From Apium graveolens (Eukaryota > Streptophyta > Magnoliopsida > Apiales > Apiaceae), in the NCBI RefSeq assembly GCF_009905375.1, contig NC_133647.1, positions 136,457,263 to 136,521,262 on the forward strand: a stretch of DNA of 64,000 nt, given 5' to 3'. Below are positions 44,641 through 58,363 of this stretch, in pieces. The notes under the pieces are model-generated. The model searched no databases, had not been told where the DNA came from, and saw nothing but the letters and a program-made list of their open reading frames with translations. The number at the start of each line of letters is the position of its first letter. The first letter of the stretch is position 1. Both the position numbers and the translations under genes were made by a program.

Positions 44641-47600
44641 GCTTTGAACTTTGGGTTTGTTAAGCTTTAAACTGGGTTACAATTTGGGCTTATAATCAGG
44701 CCTGCTTGGGTGAATGAGTTATTGGTCTATAATCATTTCTTAGTAAATAAAAAGGAAAATGAATAAATTAATTTAGTTTTAAGTTATTAATTTATAAAAA
44801 AAATTTTTTTTTTTAATATAAATTGTGAAATTGGCGAGTGGTAAAGAATGCGGTGAAAATAAATATGAGGAGGTGAATGGATTAATTACACATAAATAAT
44901 GTGCATTGTAACTAGACCCGGCCAACAATTTTGATACACGGATAATAAAGTACACAAACACAAAAAATACAAACATAATTAATATCGAGTTCGGTTTTTC
45001 AAAACAAGTATACGTCACATGACCAAGTAAATAGAATAAAAAAAAAAAAATTTAATCACACACAACTAATGAGCTACTCTATTTTTTATCAGTGAGTCAT
45101 TATAACTAAACGCAAAATCACTAAAACTTTATCATAAATCATTGATTTACACAAATTATTTACCAACTCTTTTGAGATTGAATTAAAATACTATTTTATA
45201 TTACACAAATTACTAAAATACCGGTTAATGCTAAAATAACTTATTTATTTTACAAAAATCACTAATATGTGATATAAAATCACTAATTAATATTGTAAAA
45301 ATCACTAAAAATTGATACAAAGTTATTACATATTAAACACATTGATTACAACATAAATGCCTATCTCTCAATTATCACCTTAATCAGTTCATCGCTATGA
45401 CTATGTAAAAGCAATAATGTCAAACATAAATCAATAAATTTAACTATTAATACAGTAATTATTATGTGTAGAGAAATTTGAAAGTTTTCTTTATCATATA
45501 ATTTTTTTTGAAAGAACAAACCTTTATTTACAACTCAATATTTTATTAAAAACTTTGAATGATAATTGTGGTTTATTTTAATATAAATTTCATCAATAAC
45601 AATGTGCAGTTCAATTTGGGATTATGTTTTAATATACCTTATTTGTTTAAATAATCAAGCTCTAATAATTAGAATTTTTTAAAATTTTGTGTATTATATT
45701 TTTTTTAAACCATTTTAACACCCGTACGGTTGGATCATCCAATATTTATTTTGAATTGGAGAAACATTATAGGATTATGATCTTAAACACTAAACTGTAA
45801 TTGCTATAAAGTCTAGGAAATGAACTTTGGAAATATATATTTTTTGCATACAATCCTAACCTTTTATAATACATACATATAGGACTATAAACGAACCAGT
45901 CGAGTCAAATTTTTCCTTAATGACTTCGAGTTCGATTTTTTTCTTAACGAGTCGAGCCGAGTTCGAAAAGTTTAATGATTAGATTTTAATGTTCGAACTC
46001 GAGTTCTTTAACAACCGAGTCTAGTTCGAAGATTATGGTAAGTCTGTGGATTCCAGACATTCTAATATCACCATCAGGATGAGTGGCAAGTATAAATCTC
46101 TTTAAGCCTTGTTGAAATATGCATTTTTCATTTCTCATAAAGTCAGTAGTACAATAATAAAAATTATCATAATTAAATTTGTATAAATAAGGAATCCTGC
46201 AAGGTGAAAGATGATATAGTAAGTTAACATGTTAGAACTAGTTAAGGCTGGTGAATGTATGTATAACACATGTGAAAACGCATTACTTTAACAATAAAAG
46301 TACATGCAAGGTCCACAGAAGAATTCATATGAACCCTTTAGCTTCCATTAAAATGCCAAAGAGTAGCTTCTTGCTGTGTTCTTGCTGATCCCAACCCTGA
46401 GTGTACAAAATTACAAAATTGGACAAAAAGATAAATCCTTCTCATCAACAATCCCGCTGACTTCCATTTCACCATATGATGGGAATCTTCTTAGGCAATA
46501 TTTAAACATTAAATGAAACAAAAAAAAAGATGTTATTTTAAACTTTAAAGTCTAAACCCTCCTGTAAAATCATACAGAAATTGTTCATAACTAAAGAATT
46601 CGTCAAAATAGATAAACAACAGCTGCAACATCAAAGATTTAACTTCAACCTACTTTCCAAAAGTATAAAAATAAGGTTTAACTTCGATCATAGAGTGTAG
46701 AAGATGAATGAGTGCTACACGCGAAGAACAGCTGCACCCATTGCACATTAATGTTTGGATTACGAGATCCTGTTATAACATCATATCAGACAAGATAAAC
46801 TGTTCCCATAATAAAACAGAATGTAACAAGTTCAACAATTTTTAATTATCCGGAACTGATAGTACTACGACTATCAAAAGGGAAAAAAATTATACACGAA
46901 ATTTAACAAAATCAAATATCAACCTTGGTCAATATATTCAAAGACAAAAACTGAACTTAACTAATTACACTTTCTAACTAGGTATACTCCCATACTAACA
47001 AGTTCCTTAATATACAAATTTTAATTGTAGGTCTTTTTTCAAATAAAGATAAGTGTATGATAAATTCAAATAAAAATAAGGATATTTTACCCTTATATAC
47101 AAGTTACAAGTTAAATAATGACAAAAACAATGAACCAGGCACTTCATGTACAAAATTAAACGTACATTTGGAGCAACATAGGTGATCATAATCAATTTTA
47201 TCCCAAACAAGTACCTCAAATATACTCACCTAGGTCAACACGTAGCTCTTGAATTACTTCTCGTAAGAGCCCTTTACATTCCAACTAGTCAGAATCCTTA
47301 TAAAACCTTGACATTCCAAATAAAATATTTTATCATTAAATTTAAAATAAAAAATATATTACACAATAAATCAAACAAATAAACATACACATATACATTT
47401 AACCTATAATGTAAGAACAAACTACATAGAGCCATTTAGTTCAAATTGCAGAAGTTTAAATCGCTCGACCAGAGAGGGAAGCTTACGAATACAGTTAAAT
47501 ACAAAATTTGAAGTATATATGACATGAGGTGAATTATCAGCAACTAAAATCAATGAACAAAAATACTTTTATTGAACTAAAATTCAAAACCGAATTCAAA

Positions 47601-48562
47601 ATTTTTAAACAAATTCAAAAATTTTAAACAGGGATGATCTAAACAAATTAGAAATACATATCATCAAATTAAATCGAACGAAATGAGGTGAGCAAAGTAG
47701 AAGCCAACAATCGTAAATGAAGTACCTAAGAGCTTGACTCCCAAAATCAAAAACCCTAAAATTGGGAAACATTAATCTATTAAAGAAGCAAGGATGAACA
47801 ACATTGATGGTTACGTATGTAGATCGAGGCATAAATTGATTATAATCGATTATAATGTTAAATATATAAGATAGATTAAATCTCAATGAAGATGAACCGC
47901 CTTGATATCACACTGAGAGACGGCAAAGAATAATACCTAATGAAATATGAAAGCACCAATCAAAGCCCCCGAACTAGAAGAACTTCAACTCCAATTATAG
48001 AAACCCTAATCGAAACCCCAAATCTTGAATCGTGAAATCTATAATTTGAAAACCCCAAATCAAACCTAATTATAATTAGCACCATTGATGTATGAGTTGG
48101 AGATGTGTATTTGTACTGAACATTTTCCTTATGTTTCTTAGCTTACATGTGCGGTAGTATTTTTTTTATTGAGTACAGGAAATAGAGAACTTCTTACTTG
48201 TGTCCTCCAGGGATGTATCTTTATACTGCGAGGAAATTTTGCATTTTACACTGAAATATCTCTGATATGATCGTGATGTTTCGGATTACATGGAAGAGGA
48301 TACTGACAATGAAATTTTGGTATTTTCTGTATGCTTGGCGTTTCTTGTGTAATAATATTGATGTGTTCTATGTGCTACTTAAATTTATCTACTTTTGAGT
48401 ACTTGTAGCGACAACAATTGTGAATATATAGATGATGTGGATGCTAGAAAGTGCGGAGAGCAGTTGCGAAATTTTTAGTAGCTTTAATTATTTCTAGTCC
48501 CGAGATGCTCCAAAGTTGTTTGTGGAGGTAATATCAATTGTTAGATGACTTCAAACTCAGGT
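44641..48562. other. AT-rich stretch, no supported gene
   Basis: Nearly 4 kb without a recognisable coding block. It holds a repeated AAATCACTAA motif (45110-45320) and a run of GAGTCGAG/GAGTTCGA motifs (45895-46030) typical of plant repeat ends. Near 48290 and 48415 are two open blocks after acceptor-like sites (the second, NNCEYIDDVDARKCGEQLRN, ends in a stop) that could be exons of a captured or decayed gene, but I cannot name them. Confidence 0.45.
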
Positions 48563-48584
48563 CACTACAAGAAATATGCCCATT

Positions 48585-49010
48585 TGCGACGATCAGCTTG
48601 CGACGGAAAAATTTTGCGCGCAACTTTATGACGGAAAGCTAGAAGTCATCGTAAGCACTTGAGAGGGAACAAAACTCACGTCGTAAGTATAGTATTTTAT
48701 TAATAAACAGGTTCTGTACAATTTAAAGAAAAAGAAAAAAAAGCACCGTAAAGAGAAACGACGTCGTTTTGAATTTCGGACGGAACTGGTTTCTGTTGCA
48801 AGTTTTATATTTTACTATTAATTATAATTTAAATTAAATGAATAGAAAGGTTGTTTGCATGTGCAAGAGAAAATAACGACGTTTGTACCTAATTTACGAC
48901 GGAATGGTCATCGTAAATATCTTACAACGGAACTGCGTCGTAAGTTTCCGTACCTAATTTACGACGGAAATGTCGTCGTAAACAGCTTACGACGAAAATG
49001 TGTCGCAAGT
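48585..49010. repeat. Subterminal repeat array of CACTA H
   Basis: At least ten copies, in both orientations, of TTACGACGGAA or TGTCGTCGTAA variants. In the En/Spm family such arrays bind the TNPA-type protein and mark the ends for cutting. Confidence 0.85.
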
Positions 49011-49376
49011 TCCCCCACCAACCATAATTAATGCCACCTTCTGATATTTATAGGAGGATTTAAAATAATATTTATTAAGAAAACTTCCGACAGACTCAGT
49101 CGCCATCGTAAGTAAACCTGTGTAAAATGCTACTGCCTCTTTTTTTCTTTCTCATTCTTTCCCCTCTTCTTTTAATACAAAAACACATCATATGTAAAAT
49201 GACATAACAACTAACGTCGACAACATTCATCAATGTAAGAACTTCATTCTACACTTATATATTTAATTTGTATGCATGCATCTATGTGATTTATATTTAA
49301 ATTTATTTCATGTTTAACTTATTATGTGTGCATACATATGTAGCTTATTTGCAATTTATTTTAACATTTGTAGATG

Positions 49377-51666
49377 TCTTATGATACTAGTTGGATCTCC
49401 AAAAGAACTATTCCCGGTGGTTATGGATTTAGGGAAGAATACATCAAATGGGTTGATTTTTTTTTGAAATTTATAAGAGAAAATAGTAAGGAACCAAATG
49501 ATCTGGAACTTTTAATTGGATGTCCATGTAATACATGTAAAAATTAACTCATCCAACTTACACCATATGTAAATATCATAAAAAAGTGATTGATTCAAGA
49601 AATGAAGAAATGAATGATCATGAAGATGTGTTTGATGAATTTGAAATGGTGAGAGATGCCTTTAGAGAGGGAGATTTTAGAGAGGAAAATAGCAACCACG
49701 AGGACCCGAATGAGCAAGCACCTAAATTTTTGAACAATGTGAATGATGTCGGAGAGCCAATATATCCGGGAAACTTAAAGTACACGCAATTCAAGTTTGT
49801 CACAAAATTACTCCATTGGAAGAATAAAAATAAATGTAGTGATAAGGCCTTTGATGAGTTGCTCTTTTTACTAGGAGACGTGTTTTCGGACGGGCATAAG
49901 GTTCGTTCTAATTATTATGCTGTCAAGAAGATGGTCAAGAAGTTGAGCTTGGGATATGAAAAAATACATGCATATGAGAATGATTGCATGTTATTCTATG
50001 GTGAATATAAAGATTTGGAAAATTGTAAGTACTTTGAGTTGAGACGTTACAAAGATGTGACTAACGGCGAGAGCGATACAATTCCGAGAAAGGTCTTAAG
50101 ATATTTCAAAATCACTCCTCGTCTATAATGTTTGTACATGTCTACTCGCACATCCCAGTATATGAAGTATCACAATAACAGAATTGCGACCGAATGAGTC
50201 CTTAGTCACCCTGCAGATGGAGAAGAATGGAAGGAATTTGACAAGAACTATGCGGATTTTGCAGCAGAGATTCGCAATGTTAGACTTGGTCTTGCAACTA
50301 ATGGATTTCCCCCGTACAGCAACACTACTTCTACTGTATACTCTGTTTGGCCTGTTGTATTACTAGTATACAATCTTCCGCATACCATATTTATGAAATA
50401 TCCATACATGTTCATGACACTACTAGTACCTGGGCCGAATGATCCTGTGAGAAATTTGAATGTCTATCTTAAGCCTATGATTGATGAGTTGATTAACTTG
50501 TGGCAAGTTGGTGTGCATACATTTGATGCTTCTATGAAGACTAATTTCATGATGCGGGCATCCTTGTTATGGACAATTAGTGACTTTCCAGGATTGGGTA
50601 TGGTTAGTGGGTGGTCAACCCATGGTAAGATGGCTTGTCATGTTTGTATGGGTGAAGTCAAAGCTAATCAACTACCACATAGCAAAAAATCCAGTTTTTA
50701 TGGTTACATACAGGGTTCTTGGAAAAATGCCGAGGAAGACGATGAAAAGGGCTCATTGTTCGTAATATGTGTTCCAGTATCACTTTTCCACCACCTGTGA
50801 AACCACATAAAAAAGAAAGGGCAATTGGGTTTGGGGATTCACATAATTGAACGCATGTCACTAGCTTTTTCAACTTGCCATATTGGGATTCATTGCCTTT
50901 GTGTCACTGTATTGATGTCATGCACACAGAGAAAAATGTGTTTGATAATATATTTCATACAATTATCAAAGGTTTGAAGACAAAGGATACCACAAAGTCC
51001 AGAGATGATTTGAAAGCAATGAGAATTATGCAAGAGTTATGGATGAATGGTAAATACAAGCCTAAAACAAGGTACGAACTCTCCAAAGATCAATTAAAAT
51101 TGTTATGTAAATGGGTGCATCGATTAAAACTTCCAGATGGCTGTACATCAAATTTGAAGAGGTGTTGTAAGATAGTTCAGTTAAAATTTCAAGGTATGAA
51201 GTCACATGATTGTCACATATTTATGCAGAAGTTGTTACCTCCTGCATTTCATGAACTTCTTCCGGATGATATACATAAAGTACTTTGTGACCTTTAAAAA
51301 AATTTCAAATATTTGAGCTCAACTACATTGTTGGCATCATATTTGAGAAAAATGGAAAAAAACATAGATGGGATCATTTGTACTTTAGAGACTAAATTCT
51401 TTCCAGCACTGTTTGACCCAATGGAGCATTTTCCCGTTCCTTTTCCCGAAGAGTGCATGCTTGCAGGTCTTGTCCCGTCATGGTGGATGTATAATATTGA
51501 AAGACTAAAATGCAGAATGAAACAAAAAGTAGAGAACAAAGCACGAGTTGAAGGTTCCATTGCTGAAAAGTATGTACATGAAGAGTTGAAACATTTTTGT
51601 TCCATTTACTTCGAGTCTGTAGTTGAGACAACTCACAACTTGCTAGGTCGTAATGTGGTAGATGAT
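49377..51666 (+). pseudogene. TNP2 transposase of CACTA H, left part
   Basis: Begins with a transposase-associated domain (MSYDTSWISKRTIPGGYGF, ending GCPCNTCKN, 49377-49545), then a stop. 49586-50128 has EPIYPGNLKYTQFKFVTKLL, LSLGYEKIHAYENDCMLFY and KVLRYFKITPRL. After a frame change, 50145-50800 has the core: HPADGEEWKEFDKNYADFAA, MKYPYMFMTLLVPGPNDP, HTFDASMKTNF, LLWTISDFPGLGMVSGWS and GKMACHVC. 50875-51297 has HCIDVMHTEKNVFDN and LPDGCTSNL. 51313-51666 has the DUF4218-type domain (FDPMEHFPVPFPEECMLAGL, GSIAEKYVHEEL) and ends in GRNVVDD at the nested element. At least three stops or frameshifts break it. TNP2 binds the element ends and cuts them. Confidence 0.9.
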
Positions 51667-52870
51667 TGTTAGATATATTTGATAATGTCATGTGTAATAT
51701 GATTTGTGTTTAGTTTTCAGATCTTACTTAACAGGACAAATCAGTACTTAACTGGAAATCAGCACTTATACTGAAGACAAAACTTAAGATATCAGAACTT
51801 AAGTTATCAGAAGATATTTATCAGGAGATAATATCAGGACTTAAGATGACTTTCAGATAAGGCAGGCGGCTGATTGAAAGGAAAGAAGATCGTGACTAAG
51901 ACGGAAATAATTAGGCATGAAGAAAGAATTCTATGAAGAATTGAATACTTGGAAGAAAAGATAACTAGTTGATATATTTTAGGAAGCAGAATTGTTAGAT
52001 ATATTTGATAATGTCATGTCTAATATGATTGTGTTGAGTTTTCCGATCTTACTTAAACAGGACAAATCAGTACTTAACTGAAATCAGCACTTATACTGAA
52101 ATCAGAACTTAAGTTATCAGTACTTAAGGTTCAGGAGATACTTATCAAGATATAATATCAGGACTTAAAGAAAACTTTCAGATAAGGAAGGCGGTTGATT
52201 GAAAGGAAAGAAGATCAAGACAAACGTAAGAAGAGATATGCATGAAGAAGGAATCTGTGAAGAATGGAATACTTGGAAGAAAAGATAACTGATTGATATA
52301 TTTTAGGAAGCAGAATTATATTCCATATCAATTAATGATTATCTTGTAACTGTGTATTATATAAACACAGACATAGGGTTTACACTATATGTATTATCAT
52401 TATCGAGAATATTATTCATTGTAACCCTAGCAGCTCTCGTGATATTTGTTCATCACTGAGAGAGGACAGTTCTACATTGTAACAAAGTTTAATAAAGTTT
52501 GTTTTCTGTTACTTGTGTTTTTCGAATTCGATTTCATTGTCCTATACATTGTATTCAACCCCTTCTACAGTGTCTGTGACCTAACAAGAATTTTATTCCA
52601 TATCAACTAGAATTTATCTTGTAACTGTGTAGTATATAAACACAGGCATAGGGTTTACACTATAAGTGTTATCATTATCGAAGTTATTATTCTTTGTAAC
52701 CCTAGCAGCTCTCGTGATAATTTGTTCATCACTGACAGAGGACAGTTCCATATTGTAACAGAGTTTATTGTGTTGAATTAAATCTATTTTTTATTACTTG
52801 AGTTCTTATATTCGATTTGATTGTAGTAAACACTATATTCAATCCCCTTCTACCATTGTGTGACCTAACA
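51667..52870 (+). repeat. 5' LTR of element I, split by a solo LTR
   Basis: The LTR starts TGTTAGATATATTTGATAAT at 51667, is broken at 51992 by the solo LTR, and resumes at 52592 to end GTGACCTAACA at 52870. Joined length is about 605 bases against 620 for the 3' LTR. TATATAAACA lies near 52632. Confidence 0.95.
51993..52586 (+). mobile_element. Solo LTR nested in the 5' LTR of element I
   Basis: 594 bp, starting TGTTAGATATATTTGATAAT and ending GTGACCTAACA, with a 5-bp target duplication AGAAT at 51988-51992 and 52587-52591. It is the same family as the host LTR but a distinct copy. With no internal region, it reflects insertion of a full element followed by LTR-LTR recombination. Confidence 0.95.
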
Positions 52871-52872
52871 AG

Positions 52873-52882
52873 TGGTATCAGA
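52873..52882 (+). promoter_or_regulatory. Primer binding site of element I
   Basis: TGGTATCAGA two bases after the LTR end, complementary to the initiator methionine tRNA 3' end. Confidence 0.9.
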
Positions 52883-52926
52883 GATGATCTGTTAACACAC
52901 ATATAGTTTAAGATCCAAAAATAATC

Positions 52927-55251
52927 ATGTCTGAAGAAGAAACTCCAACCAAGCCCACCAAAATTGAAGAACCTCCAAAAACCATAACCCATAGTCGATA
53001 TAAGACTATAAGAGTTCCCATGTTGAAATCTTTTGAGTATTCCATATGGAAAGTGAAGATGGCTATGTTTCTGGAAGCTACAGATCCAGAATATCTCGAC
53101 AGGATTAATGAAGGACCACATATGCCAACCAAACTCTCTGTGGAAGTTGCATGTCAGCCAGCAAAGTCTGTACAAAAGGAGAAAAGTGATTACACTGCTG
53201 AAGATATCTCATCGATTGCGAAGGATGCAAAGGTAAGACACTTGCTGCATATTTCCATTGATAATGTCATGTCAAACAGGGTAATTCAATGCAAGACTGC
53301 AAAAGAGATACGGGATGCTTTGGAAATAAGGTGTCAGGGAACTGATTCAATCAAGAAGAACATGAAGACTATACTCACTCAAGAATATGAGCACTTTGAC
53401 TCAAAGCCTGATGAGTCATTAACTGATTTATATGATAGATTTGTCAAACTATTGAATGATTCGTCACTAGTTGACAAAGAGTATGATATTGAAGATTCAA
53501 ATCTTAAATTCCTGTTAGCACTTCCCGAAAGATAGGATTTGAAGGCCACAATAATAAGAGACAACTATAATCTTGATGAAACAACTCTTGATGAAATTTA
53601 TGGGATACTCAAGACTCATGAACTTGGGATGGAACAAAGAAACAAGAGGAATGGAAGAAAGTCAAGGACATTTGCTTTTGTGGCTGAGGAGGAAAGTCCC
53701 AAAGTTGCTGCCTCAAAGAAAGACAAGGGAAAAGCTCTCATCACAAAGTCTGATACTGAGTCATCAAGTTCTGATAGTGATGATGACTCAGAAACTGAAA
53801 GTATACCTGAGATAGACCCTAATGAAGAGATGATGAATCTGTGTTCTCTTATGGTGAAAGGAATCACAAAGATTGCATACAGGAAATTCAGGAGTGGAAA
53901 GAAGTTTTCCAAGAAAGGTGCAAGTTCTGAAAAGAAAGGTTTTAGAAAATCTTAAGGCAAAGGAGGAAAGTCTGACAGAGGAGATTACTCAAATGTTAAA
54001 TGCTACAACTGTGGTGAGAAAGGCCACATATCTCCTGATTGCAGAAAAGGGAAGAGTGACAAAGGCAAGGCTCTTGTCACAAAGAAGAAAAACTGGTCAG
54101 ATGCTTCAGATTCTGAGGATGAGGAAAACTATGCCTTGATGGCAAATGCTGATAGCAGTTCTGATACTGCTGACTTAAAGGTACCTTAAACTACTTATGC
54201 CTTTCATACTGATGATATTACTGAGTGGAGAAGATATCTTAAAACCATTTTCATTAGTTATAAAGATCAAACTTTAACATGTGAAAGATTAACTTCTGAA
54301 AATCTTGCTTATTAAAAGAGGAATGATTATTTAGAAAAATAGTTAGTCATGTTCCATCAAACTCAGAAAGATAGAGACGATGCCTTTTATGTTAGGGATG
54401 AAGTGCTAAAAATGAATGAATCTCTTAAAACTGAGTTAGAAAAGGAAAGAGAGATTATCAGGACTTGGACTAACTCTGGTAAAGTAACTCAGGATATTCT
54501 TAGTAGTGGAAACTGGAAAGAGGGCTTAGGTTATGGAGATGATAAGAACAGTAAGGGAACTGTAGAAACTGAGCCTATAGTTGTTAAATAAAAACTAAAG
54601 GTAAATCTTGTTAAGTTTGTAACTGCTAAGTCTAATATTGAGAAATCAGAAGTTAAGGAGAAAGTAATTTCTGACAAACCTAAACAGGATAAGCCAACTG
54701 AAGTTAACATAGGCTTAATGATGAAGAAGCAGCTTAAACATAAACTGAAAGATGTTAAGAATGTAAACAAGGTAAAGCCACCTAGGAAAAATAGGAATGG
54801 AAAGAAAGGTGTGAACATAAGTAACAATTATAAGCCTATTCTTAATGCTCCTAGAAAAACATGTCATAACTGTGAAAACTCTAACCATCTGGCTTCTTTT
54901 TGCAGGAAGAATAAGAACATAAACTCCTTACCTTCAAAGTCAGGAGTTAAGAGTCAGTCTGTTAGATATAAGCCACAAAATCGTTGTTTTCATTGTGGTA
55001 GTTTATGGCATTCCATTTACACTTGTAAGGAATATCATAGTTTATACTATGATTATTATCAAATAAAAGCTTCTGTAAAGAAAGTTAGCATTATTCCTTC
55101 TAGTGTAAGTTCTGATGCAAAGTCTGATATTGCAAATTATGATAAGAAAAATGTTAACATAAACTTTGATGCTAAATCCGCTTCAAATGTTAACAAACTT
55201 AAAAAGGCCGAAGGATCCAAGAAAGCCTGGGTCCTTAAAACTAATCATTAG
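52927..55251 (+). pseudogene. Element I gag
   Basis: Starts MSEEETPTKPTKIEEPPK and stays in one frame to 55251 but is broken by stops at 53533-53535 (TAG where the family has Trp, in LPERWD), 53953-53955, near 54187 and a few more to 54600. Recognisable: YSIWKVKMAMFLEATDPE (gag N-terminus), the CQGTDSIKKNMKTILTQEYE core, GILKTHELGMEQ, an acidic Ser-rich stretch (TESSSSDSDDDSET), zinc knuckle CYNCGEKGHISPDC (about 54001-54042), a charged coiled-coil-like block, and two further Cys/His clusters (CHNCENSNHLASFC near 54862 and CFHCGSLWHSIYTC near 54985). Confidence 0.9.
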
Positions 55252-55535
55252 TGGTCTTTGTGATTGCAGGGCAACAGGATAAACATCCTAGTTCTGGACA
55301 GTAGATGTTCAGGACATATGACTAGAAATAAAGCCCTGCTATCAGACTTTGTGGAGAAAGCTTGCCCATGTTGTTCTGCAATCTGTCTGTTGAGTAGAGC
55401 ATCAATTGAAGAAAGCTAGGATTGGCATAAGAAACTCTCTCATCTAAATTTTAACAATATAAATGAAATAGTCAAGAAAGATCTTGTGAGAGGACTTCCA
55501 AAATCAGTATTTGCTCCTGATGGCCTTTGTGATTC
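55252..55535 (+). pseudogene. Element I protease and GAG-pre-integrase remnant
   Basis: The protease site reads LDSRCSGHMT (about 55295-55325), with the Gly of DSG changed to Arg. Only about 30 residues of protease follow before the GAG-pre-integrase box DWHKKLSHLNFNNINEI (about 55418-55465). Roughly 100 residues are missing, and a TAG precedes the box. DSC then a stop ends the segment. Confidence 0.8.
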
Positions 55536-56843
55536 ATGTTAGAGGGCAAAACAAAGAAAATCTTCATTAAGAGCAAGACTGGATCATCAATTCTTGAGCC
55601 TTATCACTTACTACATGTTGATCTATTGGGTCCAGTGAATGTCATGTCTATTACAAAGAAGAAATATGTTATGGTCATAGTGGATGAGTTCACCAGATGC
55701 ACATGGGTGTATTTCTTGCACACAAAAAGTGAAACTGCATCTATCTTGATTGATCATGTCAAGCAACTGGATAAATTGGTCAAAGATTCTGTGAAGATCA
55801 TAAGAAGTGATAATGACACTGAGTTCAAGAATCTGATCATGGAAGAGTTCTGCAAAGACCATGAAATAAAGCATGAATTTTCTGCTCCTGAAATTCCACA
55901 GCAAAATGGAGTTGTTGAAAGAAAGAATAGAACTCTTATTGAAGCTGCACGAACTATGCTTGATGAAGCAAAGTTGTCAGCCTACTTTTGGGCTGAAGCT
56001 GTACAAACTGCTTATTTTACTCAGAATTCAACACTTATCAACAAGCATGGAAAAACACCATATGAGATGGTGAAGAAAAAGAAGCCAAATCTGAAGTATT
56101 TTCATGTATTTGGATGCAAGTATTTTGTTCTTAAGACTCATCTCGAACAACTATCCAAATTTGATCTAAAAGCTGATGAAGGAATTTTTGTTGGATATCC
56201 ACTTTCCACAAAAGCCTTCAGAGTCTACAATTTAAGAACAAGGGTTGTCATGGAATCTATCAATGTCTCCTTTGATGATAAGAAGATTACTGGACTTGAA
56301 GATTTCAATGATCATGATCAGCTGAGATTTGAGAATGAAGTTTTAAATTCTGATTCTATAAATCCTGACAGTCTAAATCCTGATATTGCAAACTCTGATG
56401 GATTAAACTCTGATGTTATTGAAATTGTGGTGACTATGCCTAAGGAAAATGCACCTGTGTAGGGGGAGCTTACTGAAGATCTAACCACATCTCAAGAAGT
56501 ATCAGAATCTAACAGGCTCTTCAAGTTCTAATTCATCAAGTTCTGATGGGCCTTCTGATAATTCTGGAAACTCATGTTCTGATATTTCTGAAAACTCAAA
56601 TTCTGAAGGATCCAACTCAGAGAGCATAATTTTAGGGGGAGCATCAGAAAATGTTGATGGAGACAGCATGGATAATGGGGAGCATTCCGTTCTAGAGAGA
56701 ACCTTCCATCTGCAAGGAAGTGGACTAAAGCACATACACCTGACTTAATTATTGGAAATCCTGATGCAGGTGTCAGAACTAGAACAGCTACATCAAATGA
56801 ATGTCTCTATCATTCTTTTCTATCTTAGACTGAACCAAAGAAA
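55536..56843 (+). pseudogene. Element I integrase and linker
   Basis: The 308-codon open block (55536-56462) holds the integrase core with all three acidic residues: D in LLHVDLLGP, D in IRSDNDTEF, and E in PQQNGVVERKNR. The C-terminal region (FHVFGCKYFVL, GIFVGYPLSTKAFRVYN, MESINVSFDDKK) follows. After the TAG at about 56460 the linker to RT is Ser/Asp/Pro-rich, partly out of frame, and built from repeated TTCTGAT units. The enzyme would insert element cDNA into the genome. Confidence 0.9.
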
Positions 56844-57812
56844 GTGGAAAAAGCTCTTCAAGATGCTGAATGGGTGCAAGCAATGCAGGAAGAGTTAAAT
56901 GAATTTGAAAGAAATAAAGTCTGGACCCTAGTGCCAAGACCAAAGAACAGGTCTGTTGTTGGTACAAAGTGGGTGTTCAGAAATAAAACTGACAGTGATG
57001 GCATAATTACAAGGAACAAAGCAAAGCTGGTTGCAAAAGGATACTCTCAACAGGAGGGAATTGATTATGATGAAACATTTGCACCAGTTGCTAGATTAGA
57101 AGCCAAAAGGATATTTTTGGCTTATGTTGCTCACAAGAAGTTTAAAGTCTTTCAAATGGATATGAAAAGTGCTTTTCTCAATGGAGAATTGGAAGAAGAG
57201 GTATATGTTAAACAACCTCCAGGCTTTGTAGATCCCAAATTTCCCAATCATGTCTACAAGCTTGATAAAGCACTTTATAGCCTTAAGCAAGCTCCAAGAG
57301 CATGGTATGAGACTTTAGCTCAGTTTCTTCTGGAAAGTGGATTTAACAGAGGGACTATTGACAAAACATTGTTCTACCTCAACCATGGAAAGGACTTACT
57401 TTTAGTGCAAATATATGTTGATAATATCATTTTTGGTTCTATAAATGACAGACTTTGTAAGAAGTTTGCCAAGCTGATGCAGTCAAGATATCAAATGAGT
57501 ATGATGGGAGAACTTAACTATTTTCTGGGCTTTCAAGTCAAGCAGAATGAAGAAAGAACTTTTATTTGTCAATCTAAGTACACCAGAAATTTGTTGAAGA
57601 AATTTGGAATGCAAGATTGTTCAAGTTCATCCACTCCTATGGCCACTGCAACAAAGTTGGATAAGGATACTGGTAAATCAGTAGATATTACTAATTACAG
57701 CGGTATGATTGGCTCTCTACTCTATCTAACTACAAGTAGACCTCATATCATGTATGCTACCTGTCTTTGTGCAAGATTTCAATCAGATCCAAGAGATCCT
57801 CACTTAATTTAA
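56844..57812 (+). pseudogene. Element I reverse transcriptase
   Basis: 322 open codons starting in the RT N-terminal region ([20 protein letters not shown]), then [49 protein letters not shown] and [13 protein letters not shown]. The catalytic box reads YVDN (57415-57425) where YVDD is needed, so the second aspartate is lost and the enzyme should be inactive. It continues to [13 protein letters not shown] and SDPRDPHLI, then a stop. Confidence 0.95.
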
Positions 57813-58363
57813 AAAATATTGAATTTAAAAAATAAAAGGCTGATCTGGGATTGTAGTATCCTAGAGAATCAGACTTTAAGCTAATAGGTTATGCAGATGC
57901 ATATTTTGCAGGATGCAAAATGGACAAGAAAAGCACAACTGGAAGCTTCCAATTTCTTGAAGGCAGATTGGTTTCTTGGTTTAGTAAGAAACAGAAGTCA
58001 ATTTCTATATCAACTGTAGAAGCAGAATACATTACTGCAGGAAGCTGTTGTGCACAGATTCTTTGGATGAAGAATCAGTTACTGGATTATGGGTTAGAAT
58101 TTTCTAAAATCCCTATTTACTGTGATAACCAAAGTACTATTGCTATGATAGGTAATCCAGTTCAACACTCAATAACAAAGCACATCAACATTAGGTACCA
58201 CTTCATACGGGAACATGTGGATGAAGGTACAGTGAAATTGCATTTTATTCCAATAGATCAACAACTAGCAGATATCTTCACAAAACCACTGTGTGAAACT
58301 ACTTTTACAAGATTGTTAAATGAACTTGGAATGGTTTCAGGTTCGTTCTCTAAATCTGCTTAG
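57813..58363 (+). pseudogene. Element I RNase H
   Basis: After a stop and frameshift at the RT end, RNase H runs 57885-58363. It contains GYADAYFAGC near 57885, MDKKSTTGSFQFLEGRLVSW, STVEAEYITAGS, YCDNQSTIAMI and HINIRYHFIREHV, and ends with the family's DIFTKPL box and LLNELGMV. It degrades the RNA strand during reverse transcription. Confidence 0.9.

Noticed and set aside
47182..47886. Several 60-93 codon ORFs on both strands
   Set aside because: AT-rich random-looking composition with no domain and no codon or start support.
48290..48480. Two exon-like blocks before CACTA H
   Set aside because: Acceptor-like sites and open frames exist, but no family could be assigned; kept only as a note in the spacer entry.
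50664..50873. Minus-strand ORF within TNP2
   Set aside because: Shadow; the plus strand encodes recognisable TNP2 blocks on both sides.
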